A stretch of 23,319 nucleotides of DNA from Conidiobolus incongruus B7586 (Eukaryota > Entomophthoromycota > Entomophthoromycetes > Entomophthorales > Conidiobolaceae), in contig JNEM01010536.1 of the NCBI GenBank assembly GCA_000697335.1, positions 1-23,319 of the forward strand, in the 5' to 3' direction. Positions 10,987 through 22,699 of this stretch are shown in pieces. How positions within the stretch are numbered: the stretch's first letter is position 1; every line of letters starts with the position of its first letter. A program made the translations under genes and the position numbers. The notes below the pieces were generated by a model. That model had not been told where the DNA came from, ran no database searches, and saw only the letters and a list, made by a program, of their open reading frames with translations.

Positions 10987-11490
10987 ATATTCAAACTAAA
11001 TAACAATTATCAAAAGTGTATTATAAAACCCAATCATAATCCCTCTGAAATTCTCGGAGATTTACACACAATTTATCGAGATAACACCATACAAAAGTCC
11101 ATATTTACCTCTAGGTTTATGATTTCAAAACTGGAAAACAGCCTATTTAAAATCCCCTAAAATCTGGAAAACTAATTCTTAATACTATAGTTTTAATATA
11201 AAAACAAAACAAGTATATATTAAAAAACAACTTTATTCCCATTTTCAGAGCTATCCAAATATTTTTAATAAAAACTATAAGTATAATATTTAAAATATAC
11301 CCAAACTTGATTTATTTTATAAAAATTCAAGATAAATACCTAAATATTAAACTAGTACCTAATCAAGCATAAGGTAGATATAGTTAAGAAAGATTCATTA
11401 ATATATAGCAAAAACCTATGACTTTAAATCTCTAATAAAAAGTGCTCTCTTTCATCTATTAAAAGTTTGTCATGGGTATTTTAAAACAAT
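10987..11490 (+). mobile_element. Decayed mariner-type transposase, N-terminal half
   Basis: The sequence aligns with the transposase start at 23019. The first ten codons read IFKLNNNYQK against MLKPDCDYQK, with ATG changed to ATA. NHNPSEIL (about 11032-11055) corresponds to NHKPSKII, and, in a shifted frame, DFKTGKQPI (11120-11146) and LKSGK (about 11156-11170) correspond to DFKAG and LKSGRP. A YIKK match to the second helix-turn-helix region follows near 11215, and an LVPN (about 11353-11364) sits where mariner proteins carry the WVPHEL motif. SLSWVF near 11464-11481 resembles the segment holding the first catalytic Asp (GDESWVF), with GDE lost. An internal deletion of about a dozen bases follows codon 11, and there are multiple stops and frameshifts. 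No catalytic C-terminal part was found downstream. An old, immobile fragment of a plain DNA transposon. Confidence 0.75.
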
Positions 11491-14400
11491 ATTAATAACA
11501 AAATATAATAAAAATTATAATTAATAATAATTGTAAAATTGGTTTAACTATTTAATTTTTATAATTAAAAAATTAATATTTAATTAATATTAAAAAATAA
11601 GATAAATTTATAACTATTATAAAATAATTTTACAAATTTATATATTTGAATTGAATTAGGCTTTTTATCAAATATTCAAATTTGTTATAATTTTAAATTT
11701 AAATCTATATTTAAAAATGATTTTATTTTATATTAATTCTATTATTATATTTAATATCTTTATTAAAAGATCTAATATTTATTAAAAATTTTTAATTTTT
11801 GTTATAAATTTAATAAATAAAAACTGATAATACTTTTATCAAATCAGTTAATTATTTATATTTAAATATGTAAAAAAATACTAATATAAAAATTAGTGAT
11901 ATTCACTATATATAATATTCTTTTGACTTTCTAACCATATTTAATAGTGTGAATTAATTATCAATAATATTATTGATATACTATATTTTTAATGCTTTTT
12001 GATACAGGTATTAATGTATAAATATTTCAATGTTAAAAATCAATATTATTTACGGTTATAAATGATTTCATATATCATGATTATTATATAAATTAAGTTA
12101 TATCTCAAATTAACTTAATATTTTTTTGCAAAATTTATTCCAATAAATTCGTATTATAGATAAATTTCAATGATGGTTGATTTATGTAATCTTTTATTAA
12201 TATGAAAAATATAGATTAGATATTTAACATTTATATGTACAAGGAGTGTTGATTTAGTCAGAGAGAAATTGATTTAGTTCAATTATAATTATGTTAAATT
12301 GACATTAATCATTGTATATAGCTCACATATTTAAACTACTTAAATAAAATGAGTGAACTCTATAATTGCATTTTTTCATAATAATAATAATAATAGCAAT
12401 AGTTAAAAAATTAATCATACAGAACGTTAAATTATTCGAAAATTAATTTAACAGTTTTAATTAATTTTAATAAATTGAAACTATTTTGAATTTAATTACT
12501 ATATTGGAAATCAGTAAAATTAAAAGTAGGAATATATAGTTTCTATTAAAAAATGTATATTTCAAATAAGAAAGCAATAATAATGAATTTGAAATTAATT
12601 GTAATATTATAATCACTGGATAAGGTTTAGCTTATTTAAGAAAATTTTTAATCCTTCGTTTTAAAGTTGATGGTAATATCGAGTTATAAGTTATAATAAT
12701 AAAAATTAAAATGTTTAAAATTGAATAAGTTATCTAATAATGGAATAAAAATCACTAAATATATTTCAATAATAATGAAAATGTATTTAGTTATCCGGCA
12801 CTCAGAATAAATTAATATATATTTATACATCTATTACATTATATTTAAAATTTGGAACCTATATGAATTACTTTTACAGTACAAGTTTTATGATTTTAAC
12901 AATTGTGAAATTCTAAAAATGGGATTATTCTTTAAAAGCAGAGATTCAAATTAGATAAATTTAATCATTTTAATTTATAAAATTTGAATTATAGTGTAAC
13001 CAAATACAATCATTTTATGTGAGTTGATTAATTATATCCAATTATATTTAATATATAACTTAATAATATACTCTATACCCTATCAAACTTTAAAAAATCA
13101 TGATTTTATATATTCATCCGTATATATATGCTAAGATTATTTTGATAATAAATTCGACTTGCGATACAAATCTAAATGTATCTCATTTAAATCTAATTCA
13201 GAATTCTTATAAAAAAGAAGGTGTCTGATTCATAATACGTCTCATATATAAAATTCAAATTGCAATATAATGTAAAGTTTGAAATTGAGATTTTAACAAT
13301 ATTGTATCAAACAAATTACCCCAGATTTTGGATATTCTTATAATGCTTGTTACACTTACCTTGTTCACAGGCTAAATTTTAATACTATATTTACTTGGAC
13401 TTTAATATCTCAAAATATTTGATCTTATAATTGATCATTATAGTTTATTTTCTAAATATTTTTTTTAATTATTTAATTTATAAAATTCCGTAATTTTATA
13501 TTTTTAAACATTATATTCATAATATACAAATTAAAAATATTAATTTTTATTTTTGTCAAACCTTGTATTTGTTGTGACACGTAATATTCATAACTTTTTA
13601 ATCCTGAAAATTTTAGTCTTTAAATTTATTTTGAATTTAATATTTTCTAACAGAAATTTTAATACTTATATCTTTCAAATCATTTCCAAAACTATTAGTC
13701 GGAGTTAAATTTTAAAATTTTTACTATATAAAGTCACTTAATTAAACAATTTACAGTAATTTTAATTAATTTTAAAAAGGTAAGCAATTTATAAATAATA
13801 TCTTTAAATTAAATAACCAAAAACTATAAAATTGTTACAAATAAAAAAAATGCAATTTATAAATTTAATTTTTAGATTATTTCCCAATTAATCTACTCAA
13901 TTACCAAGTCTAGTGAAAAATCTTTAATTCAGATTTATAATATTGATCTAAATATATATTTGTATAAATATTTTACTGTACAGTGTCAAATGAATAAAAA
14001 AATACTACAATAATTTAAAATATTCGTATTTGGTCAAGTGAAATAAAAATTGATATAATGCTTAGATATAGTAGTGTTTATTTTGTTTAATTAAATAAGG
14101 ATTGAAATTTATGAATATAAATCATGTAACAAAAGTTACTAATATATGATGAATTTTTCAAATACACTTTATCATTAATTTATTCTAATATCTCAACATT
14201 TTATTAAAATGTTTTGATAGCTACATGGTTGGTTATTCGTCCAACTTTGTAAAAATACTCTGCTGATGCTGGTAATTGAAATACCCAAATCTCTATATTT
14301 CATGTTAAATTAATATATAGGAACCTTAATGTTTCATCCGAAGAAAGTGTATTTGTATATATATATATATATATTTTCATGAAATGAAGATAAATTTTAA

Positions 14401-14996
14401 CTTTATTATACTAGGAATTCCACTTTTAATACCGTTGAGGAAACTGATAATTTTGGTTATTGGATATATAAAAATTTGAAAATTTCAAATTCCATAAAAT
14501 AGAATGTAAACACTTTTTATTACTAATACCGAGTTGATAATATACAGTGATTTTTATAGCATTGTTTCGAGTAATATATATAATCAATGAAAAATTATAT
14601 AATAAAAAAATATTACTATGTAATATAATAATATCTAATATATTCGGTTTATCATCTTGATTTTAGATCCGAGATTCCCTTTAAGTGTAACGATTTATTA
14701 AAAAGTAAAACTTGCTACATTTAATCTAATTTAAGCTTAACATGGATAATCTGATTTATTATATTAATTCAATAAATTACAAGGTAGTACATACTTAGCA
14801 CCTGACTTATCTGATAAATGAGAAATGAACATTTTATTGTTAAATCCTGCTAAAGAAATGGATACAATTATTTGACTTAATTTTTTTATATCCGAAATTC
14901 ACAAGTTCACTCCATTGTAGCTTCAATGTAAACCTTTGCAATATTGCTCAATATAAAATCAAGACATCGTAAGTATTAGCTTATAACATATCAAAA
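11491..14996. other. AT-rich desert right of the mariner relic
   Basis: No gene was recognised. Short simple repeats occur: (AAT)n at about 12380-12394 and (TA)n at 14356-14374. A stretch at about 13580-13760 contains TAACTTTTT and, about 98 bases on, AAACTATTAG, two strings also found about 82 bases apart near the mariner start (22738-22829). It may be a weak third copy of that repeat. From about 14220 to 14996 the composition is somewhat less AT-rich, as expected near a promoter, but I see no coding signal. Confidence 0.45.
14952..14958 (+). promoter_or_regulatory. Candidate TATA box of sphingomyelinase B
   Basis: TATAAAA lies 39-45 bases upstream of the ATG, after a stretch that is less AT-rich than the desert. 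The spacing is similar to that of the candidate before paralogue A. Chance occurrence is not excluded in this composition. Confidence 0.4.
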
Positions 14997-16880
14997 ATGA
15001 AGATTAATTTTATATATCCAATTGTTACTGTGGCTTTGGGAGCTGTCTCTGGTCAAAATGTGACTCAAGAGATCGACTATCCTATTCAAGGTTCTTTGGA
15101 TCACGATTTTAATGATCCTAAATACCTTGAATTATGGAAGGAGCAGGTAGATCTATATGTCGAATCTTTGGAGAATGGAGAAGACTCTGGCAAACCTGAA
15201 GGAAGAATGTCTCCATTAATTTTAGATTGGGGTATCATTGATTTGTTGGCACCAATTTTCAAAAAGGACATCAGCGCAGCCAATTGTGAAGCGATAAAAT
15301 ATGGTATTAGAAAGGGTCAAACTATCCTTCGACTTCCTGGCACCCGAAGCTTGATTATGAAAGGGATAAAAGCTGGATGTACTAAATTTGGAATGCCTAA
15401 AGATATTTGTAAGGGATATGTTGAAAAATATGGCCCTTCCTACCTCCAGGTACTCAAAGAAATGGATATAAGCTCTTACGGTGCAGACTTATTTGTCTTT
15501 GCCTTGTTGAGAAAATGTCCCCATCCCAGCCTACAAGAAACTAAAATCTCTCTTCCAGCTCCTAAACCAATCACTTATCCTAAAGCTAGTAATCGCACAA
15601 TGAGAGTTTTACATCTCTCTGACTTACATTTCGATCCTGATTACCAAGAAGGTACAGAATCTGATTGTAACAAACCCGTATGTTGCCATAAGGATAGCCA
15701 TGTAGGTGGCGATGGCAAAGGAATCAAAAAGCCTGCCGGTAAATGGGGTGAATACAAATGTGATATTCCCAAGTCAACTTTAGAATCCATGTTAGCTCAT
15801 ATTCAAAAACTTCACCAAGTTAATCCTATCGATATGGTCATCTTTGGAGGAGATGTTCCACCTCATAACGCCTGGGAAGAAACTTGGGAACATTCTAAAT
15901 TAGTCGAATCTCAATCCTTTTCAATAATGAAGAAATACTTGAACTCTCCTAAAACTAAAATTTATCCTGTTGTTGGTAATCACGAAGGCATTCCTAGTAA
16001 TTTATACCCATTTGATAATATGAAAGAAGCTCAGAATTTTGCCTTGTACCCCTTTTTAGCTAACGAATGGAAGGAATGGATCCCTCAATCAGCTTATAAC
16101 CAACTCAGAAAATCCGGTTTTTATTCAGTTAACTACTCTGATAAGCTGAAGGTTATTACTTTGAACAACAACTTATGCTATGCTTACAACGTGTATTTGC
16201 TCCTTCAACCATTGAATGAAGATCCCAACGGAATGTTCGCTTGGCTCATTAAAGAACTTCAAGATGCCGAACGCAGAGGTATGAAAGTATTCCTTTCATC
16301 TCACGTCCCACCCAATGGTGCTGATTGTTTCCAAAAATTCTCTCAAACTTATTCTAAGATTGTTAAATCTTATGCCCATATTATCACTGCTCAATTCTAC
16401 GGTCACACTCACTGGGACGAATTTGAAATTTTCTATAGCGATTCCTCCAAGAAATCAGCTGAAACTGCTATTAGCAACTCTTTCATTGTTCCTTCTATGA
16501 CTACTTTCACTGATATCAATCCCGGATTCAGAATTTATGAAGTTGATGCCGAAAGTTTCTATGTCAAAGATTTCATTCAATACTATGCCGATTTGAATGA
16601 AGCCAAAACTTGGAAGAATGGACCTGAATGGAAGGAACTCTATCGTCCCAAGTCCACTTACAAAGTCCCCTCTAGTAAGGGAGATTATATTAACGCTCCT
16701 TTCTGGCATGAAGTAACTGAACTCATTGAAGATGAAGCTCAATTCAATATCTATAATAATTTGAAATATAAGAACTCCGGCAAAGAACCTAAAATTAGTG
16801 CTAAAGAAAGAAAAGATATGATCTGTAATTTGAGAGCTAGTAACTCTAAAGAAATTTGTAGAATTAAGTTAGAATTTTAA
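14997..16880 (+). CDS. Secreted acid sphingomyelinase B (sphingomyelin phosphodiesterase)
   Basis: An intact, intronless 627-aa paralogue of the minus-strand gene; roughly 60% identical in catalytic blocks compared by eye. The signal peptide covers residues 1-19, the saposin B-like domain about 78-176 (C97, C128, C138, C174), and the zinc phosphatase core about 203-480. Every zinc ligand of the family is kept (D209, H211, D286, N328, H436, H470, H472), with catalytic H329 in GNHE. Cysteines C224, C229, C230, C255, C394 and C444 match known disulphides of the human enzyme. At the C-terminus only C610 and C621 remain; the pair present in paralogue A as C609/C613 is absent and the segment is lysine-rich. 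Possible N-glycosylation sites are N21, N199 and N379. It should convert sphingomyelin to ceramide and phosphocholine. It is divergently placed from paralogue A across a 7.3-kb desert, so a shared promoter is unlikely. Confidence 0.95.
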   Translation: MKINFIYPIVTVALGAVSGQNVTQEIDYPIQGSLDHDFNDPKYLELWKEQVDLYVESLENGEDSGKPEGRMSPLILDWGIIDLLAPIFKKDISAANCEAIKYGIRKGQTILRLPGTRSLIMKGIKAGCTKFGMPKDICKGYVEKYGPSYLQVLKEMDISSYGADLFVFALLRKCPHPSLQETKISLPAPKPITYPKASNRTMRVLHLSDLHFDPDYQEGTESDCNKPVCCHKDSHVGGDGKGIKKPAGKWGEYKCDIPKSTLESMLAHIQKLHQVNPIDMVIFGGDVPPHNAWEETWEHSKLVESQSFSIMKKYLNSPKTKIYPVVGNHEGIPSNLYPFDNMKEAQNFALYPFLANEWKEWIPQSAYNQLRKSGFYSVNYSDKLKVITLNNNLCYAYNVYLLLQPLNEDPNGMFAWLIKELQDAERRGMKVFLSSHVPPNGADCFQKFSQTYSKIVKSYAHIITAQFYGHTHWDEFEIFYSDSSKKSAETAISNSFIVPSMTTFTDINPGFRIYEVDAESFYVKDFIQYYADLNEAKTWKNGPEWKELYRPKSTYKVPSSKGDYINAPFWHEVTELIEDEAQFNIYNNLKYKNSGKEPKISAKERKDMICNLRASNSKEICRIKLEF

Positions 16881-19767
16881 TTTAATAATATTCTATATAT
16901 TACTATAAAAATTAAATATTTTCAAATATCTTATAACCATAATTTAATATAATTTTAATATACTATATATATCAATAAATAATATAAAATTATTATTCTC
17001 TTATATTATTAATAACTTTTTATTATACTTTCAATAAACATTTAATTCTTAATATAGAATTCTTATTAACAAGCAATATTTAATATTTTATAAACTTAAT
17101 TATCTTGTATATAAGAATTTTCTTTTTTTTTTAAACATATTTTTTAATTTCTATAAGAAATTATAATTATATAGAATATAATCTAATTAATATACTAGAT
17201 ATTATAGTTTGTTTAATTTTTTTATAGAAAATCTTTTATAATTTTATTTTTTCTTATATTATATTTAATTTATAAATTAATTAATATTATTAATTTAAAA
17301 TAAATATACTAATTAAATATAAGTTTGTTTTAAAAATACCTAAAACTTATTAATGATTAATTAATTTTTAAAAGCTAAGTAAGTATAATATATTATTATA
17401 AATTATTATAAAAAATAATATCTGATTTGATTAAAAAATAATTATTTTAATTGAATATAATATTCTATATTCTTCTAAGTAAAAAAATATATATAAAATG
17501 TTATATTGACTATTTATAATGATGTCATATTAACCTTTTGTTTTTTGTTATATTATAATAAGTTTTATATAATTATAAATACTCTAATTTTTTATTTAAG
17601 TTTTTGTTAAATCATAATATATATATTTTAATTTTCTATTAATTAAACCAAGTTTAAATATAACTATATATAATAAATACTATATTACCTTGATAACTTT
17701 TTTAATATAATAAAATTATATTTTCAATATAAATTTTTATAATTAATAAAGGAAAAAAAATAACAATCCATATTAATTTTTTAGATTTTTGATATATTTT
17801 AGATAATATTTCCTAGGTTTAAACTAATAGATCTAATAATGAATGATAATTTTGGATAAAATAGTATTTTGTAAGTTATCTACAAAACTTAAATGATTAT
17901 AAAGAGTTTAAAGTTGAGTTTTAATAAGATTAAAATAACAAAACTTTTGATGATGATTATTTAACTCAAATATGATTAAATTTAAAATAAATTCTAATAA
18001 AAATATTTTAATATAAAAACAATTATAAATGAATAAATTTAGTTTGAGATTTTTAAAATGCTTATTTGTTTAATATATATAATTTATTTTTTAAAGCTAA
18101 CATTATGCTTGAAAAATTAGAAATTAAAAAAATTGTGTATTTTTTTATTGACTGATATAATAAAATATTTTTTTATAAATTTTGTTTTTATATTTTCTAT
18201 TGTAATTAAAAGGTTTGAAATTCACTAAATATTTGACGCATTATAAATTTCTTGACCCTAAGAACAGAATTTACTTTTACAATATGCAATTATAATTTAT
18301 TATTAATTGATCAATAATTTAATTAGAACTCAGAAATATAGAAAATGCTGAAAATCCACAAAGTATCAATAATTTATACCTTTTCATTAAATTAAACATT
18401 ATTCGACCAAAAATATCTTTTTATATCTCTATTGTAATATCCTAATATATTATTATACATATTCGATATATATGCTACAACTAATGTATAGACATTATCA
18501 AGGTTAATGCTTACAATTGAACATTAATTTAATGTTTGATATCAAAATATTTTGATAAAATATTATACCAGTTATACAAATAATTAAATCTATAATAGAA
18601 TTTCATTTAATATAAACTTCAATATGTAGATATTTCAAAATACATTAATAAATGATATCATTTTAATTTTGTAATATATCAATTATATATTAATATTTTT
18701 TATTTAGTATTTTGTTCAATTTATCAATAATTTTGAATATTAATTGAAACAAAAAACTAATATTATTAAAATTATTGGATATCAATTATGAAACATTCAA
18801 TATACCGAAATTGCTAACTATAATTAATTACATTTGTTTTAATAGTATTTTTATAATTGATGATTTAATAACTAAAATTTATTAATATTATAAAGAAAAA
18901 ATTATCTAATCAATTTGCTTGGTTTTAATTTAATATCCATGAGAATGAATTATTACTTTGTTATCAATATTCATTGACAAGACTCCAATTCAAATAAAAT
19001 TTTCAATATGATCCATTTTTATCCATAAACTTTACTCAATGCTTTTAATAAGTATTTGAAAAATAAAACTCCATTTTTGCATTATCAATATTTTAATTTC
19101 AAGCATAAGGATCTTAACAAATGGTCACTTAAAGATTAAATCAATTGAATTATTTATAATCATGAATATATTTGAATGATACTTCAATTAAGGCAATATT
19201 AGTTATTATAATCTCGATCCTTTGAATATTTTTACACTGAAATAAAATATGTTATTTCATTATAATTTTTGAATTTTTTTGAATATATTTTTAATTATTG
19301 AAAAATTTTGGAAATAATTTATAACGTTAATTCATTTTATAATCATTGATGCATATTACCTAAACAAGAGAGCTAAATAATGAAACTTCATTAAGAGCGA
19401 TTGTCCAATATTTATTGTATTTACAAATATATAAATATATTATGATTTGTTATAATATTGAATTGCTAATTAAATAATTGAAAATCAACAATGTTATCAA
19501 TTATGGACAATAAATAAAATTTTAATTGGATCCACTTCCTATATTTAATTTTATTTTCTTCAATCCCACAATTTGATAATTTCAAAATTATTTCAAATTG
19601 TAGATAAATTACTAATTTTTTAATTTGATTTATTTACATTTATGAATAATATAGAAATTATAATATAGATAAAATAACCATATCTATATATAAAATAAAA
19701 TATATTCATATTTGCATAAGAAAAATACGTTCTTTTCCACTATTCAAAATTTCAATTTTATTTAACT
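16881..19767. other. AT-rich spacer between sphingomyelinase B and RRP1
   Basis: No gene was recognised on either strand. The first part holds the diverged repeat listed separately (16970-17190). The final 100 bases should contain the RRP1 promoter; TATATATAAAATAAAA at about 19684-19700, some 70-85 bases before the ATG, is a possible TATA element but is hardly distinctive in this background. Confidence 0.45.
16970..17190 (+). repeat. Diverged repeat copy (matches mariner upstream region)
   Basis: Aligns by eye, with small gaps, to 22700-22900. Shared blocks include an AATAAAT start, TAATAACTTTTT (17010-17021), a TATACTTT(C/T)AATAAA segment, a TAATATTTTATAAAC-like stretch and an AAACATATT block. 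The match extends for about 200 bases and clearly exceeds what shared AT-richness would give in the TAATAACTTTTT to AATAAA core, but is weaker elsewhere. Because the other copy leads into a transposase, this may be the orphaned 5' end of a mariner element or a short nonautonomous derivative. No transposase remnant was recognised after it. Confidence 0.4.
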
Positions 19768-21867
19768 ATGGATCTTTTAATTCAAAATCAGTTAGGTTTG
19801 TTTAACCGTAAAATGGCTTCAACAGGTAAATATAAATTATTATACCAATATACAATTATTTAATATTTGATGTTTAGAGAAATCTGTTAGAGACGTTGCA
19901 GTTCAAGAGTTGGCAGTATTTTTATATCAAACTGAAACTATTAATTTGGACCAGGTCACTAAGCTTTGGGTGGGTTTATTCTATGGTAAATTATATTTTT
20001 TATATTACATTGTAATTTATTTTATATTAATGTAGTAATTTAAGGTTTTTGGATGAGTGACAAGCCTTTAGTCCAACAAGATTTAGCCGATGGTTTATCC
20101 GATATTATCACTTTAATTCAACCCGAGAGAGCTCTCCTCTTTATTGAAGCTTTTTGGAAAGTCCACATTTTGGAATGGTATAAATTGGACAGAATTAGGA
20201 CCGATAAATTCTATTTATTGATGAGACGTGTTGTGGGCGCTACCTTCCAAATGATGAAGGATAGACAATATGATTTGAAGCTTATCAATCAGGTTAAAGA
20301 GATTTTGTTGAAAACTTGTTTGAATGTTAAGGATGATCGTGTCCCTTTGTCTATTATTGCTCACGTTATTACTTGTTATCATCAAGAATTGTCCAAGGTT
20401 GTCGAAATCGGAGATGGTTCTAACCCTCATTACAATGTGTTGATGGATCTTTTATTATCTCTATTATCTATCAAGGGTATCAAATCCACCATTCTAGAAC
20501 AATTTGAAAATCACACTTTCCCTGATATGGTCGATTTTATCCTTGAAAATTATCAAAAAGATGACAAATTCCTCAAACAAGCTATCAATGTCAAGTCTCA
20601 AATCTTCGAAATTATCAATCATTCTCACTTACCCATAACTCTCCGCAAATTTATTCAGTCCCAATTGGTATCCATAAATGAACAAGTTGTAGGTGGAAAC
20701 CCTGAAGATATGGCTACCAATCCTCCTGAAATTGATTTTAGTGAACCCACCCTTAAATTAAAGCCTGTCAAGGAAAAGAAAAAGAAAAATAAGAAAAAGA
20801 ATACTGAGCAAGCTGAAGGATCAGAGTCCAAGAAGGAAACTACTCAAGATAAACAACAAGCCCCTAGTGAATCAGTTACTACTAACTCCCTCAAACGTCC
20901 TTTACCCACCGATAAAGAAGCTAAATCTACCAATTATGCTAACTCGGGTGATGATGGTGATCCCATGACTCTTAAGGAAATGAACAAGCTCAGAAACGAA
21001 AAATTATGGGAAATTGAGCCCAAATTACTCAGTATGGACAGTGACGACTCCTACGACTCTAACCTTCTCGTCGTCCCTTCCACTGGATTCATCGTATCCG
21101 AACAATCCGACGAAGAACTCGAAGCTGAAAAGCAACACCTTGCTCAAGCTGACGAAGATAACGAATTCACAGTTGCTTCCCATTTCACCACCTCTCAATT
21201 AGCCCAAATTGATCGTTTGTTAAGAGCTGGTCCAAATGACAATCCCACCACTTTGAAGCTTGATCTCCCTCCCCAACTCGCCAAATTCACTCCCTTCACA
21301 CTTCTTCAGCTCAATACCATGGTTACAATGGGGCACGAAGCCGATATTGAAAACGTCCAACTCGACAAGCCGGAGAATCGTACTTTGGATAGCAGAACAT
21401 TATTCCTTTTAAGTGAAATTTGCTTTCCTTCGAGAGCTGAAGACAGCAGCGAAGAAGATGAAGAATCTGAAGAAGAAGAATCCGAAATTTCGGAAGTAGA
21501 CTCCGAAGAATCTAGCGAAATGCCCGTTAGTGAACCACCTACCAAACTTCAAAAACTCGAAACAGTTATCGAGACCAGTACAATTGATCCCAAAAAAGTT
21601 AAGTGGGACTTGAGCCGCAACACTACGAAATTTTATCAAGTGAAATCCATTCCCGACCTTGAAAAGTCTCGCGGCAAAAAGGTCAAATCACCAACCAAGC
21701 CAGCCATTAAGCCTGTCGTCGGCGATTTGAACGTGAGCCCCATTAAGACCGACGATAGTCAAGAATTACTCAAGACCACGATTCAAAACACCCAAGGCAA
21801 TATTATCTTCGACAAGGGCGTTCATTTGATGAGCAAGAGAAGGTTGAGAATGTTGTGCTCACAATAA
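19768..21867 (+). CDS. Ribosomal RNA processing protein 1 (Nop52/RRP1), three exons
   Basis: Exons 19768-19825, 19878-19985 and 20045-21867 give a 662-aa protein. The spliced N-terminus reads through MASTEKSVRD and LFYGFWMSDKPLVQQ, the hallmark of Nop52-family RRP1, which acts in the nucleolus on late 27S pre-rRNA processing for the 60S subunit. The Nop52 helical domain covers about residues 1-260. A lysine-rich nuclear-localisation-like run lies at about 296-308, and an acidic Ser/Glu/Asp tract at about 521-547. A conserved-looking VKWDLSRNTTKFY block follows, and the tail is basic. Starting at the ATG at 20053 would omit the first 58 residues of the domain, so the upstream exons are needed. 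Both introns are GT-AG and keep the frame. It is much longer than yeast Rrp1 (about 280 aa) and closer to animal proteins with extended tails. AATAAA at 21995-22000 is a possible polyadenylation signal. Confidence 0.93.
19826..19877 (+). other. RRP1 intron 1 (52 bases)
   Basis: The donor GTAAAT follows ACAG, and the acceptor is TTTAG. It interrupts a codon after its first base (phase 1), completing a GAG Glu codon. Using the AG two bases later would put a stop in frame, which fixes the acceptor. Confidence 0.88.
19986..20044 (+). other. RRP1 intron 2 (59 bases)
   Basis: The donor GTAAAT is identical to that of intron 1, and the acceptor is TTTAAG. It is also phase 1, completing a GGT Gly codon before FWMSDKP. 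An earlier AG at 20035 would break the family motif. A TAGTAAT-like string a few bases before the acceptor could act as a branch site, though it is very close. Confidence 0.88.
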
Positions 21868-22699
21868 TTTATTTAATATTTTATAGACTACTCAATAGAA
21901 AACATATTGACCATATAATCATTTATTACTAATAACATATAATGGATAAGACCATTACTTCCTTAGGATTTTTCAATTATTATTTGTAAACTTAAATAAA
22001 ACTTTCATTTTTCAAATATATAATTCATTATTTTTCAAATAAATGAATTTAATTAATTTTATTATATAAGAACAACTACCAAAATAATATTAATTTCAAT
22101 AATATTTATACGAATCAATTTTTTAAGTTGAAAATAAACAAACAAAAGATTGTAAACATTTAATAATTATTATTATTATATTAAAACTATAATTATTAAT
22201 GATCTCATATTAAAATTATATTTAATATCAAATATTTAATTATATTTTCAAGTATGGATTAATTTTAATAAACCATATGTATTTCAACATAATGACAATT
22301 AATTTATCAAATAATTTTTTGAAAAATTTTCAATAGCTATAGCTTAATTAACAGGTCCTTTAATTATGTTTTTAATATCTTTAATTATTGATTCAAATAT
22401 TAAATTATATCATTAACAATATTTAAAAATATTAAATTTGAAAATAAAATAAAATTAAAATAATTTAAAATCAAATTTTAATATTATAATTATAAAAAAT
22501 TTTTTAAATATAAAAATTCATATATTTATTATATTATAAAAACTTATTTTATTCAAAATAAATTATTATAAGGAAAAATTTAGAAGATAAATTTAAATTA
22601 ATTAAAATTTTAATTTGATATTACTTTGTAATTTAAATAATGGGAATTTTTTGTGATTGAAAAAAAATAAACTTTTTAATATATAAAAAGTAAAAATAA

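Noticed and set aside
13290-13380. Minus-strand stretch resembling the NLLKSG part of the mariner transposase
   Set aside because: Only a few residues match, with no neighbouring helix-turn-helix landmarks in order; treated as chance.
17200-17420. Possible transposase remnant after the repeat at 16970-17190
   Set aside because: Only scattered AT-rich matches to the transposase start; none of the NHKPSK, YGDG or LKSGRP landmarks could be found.
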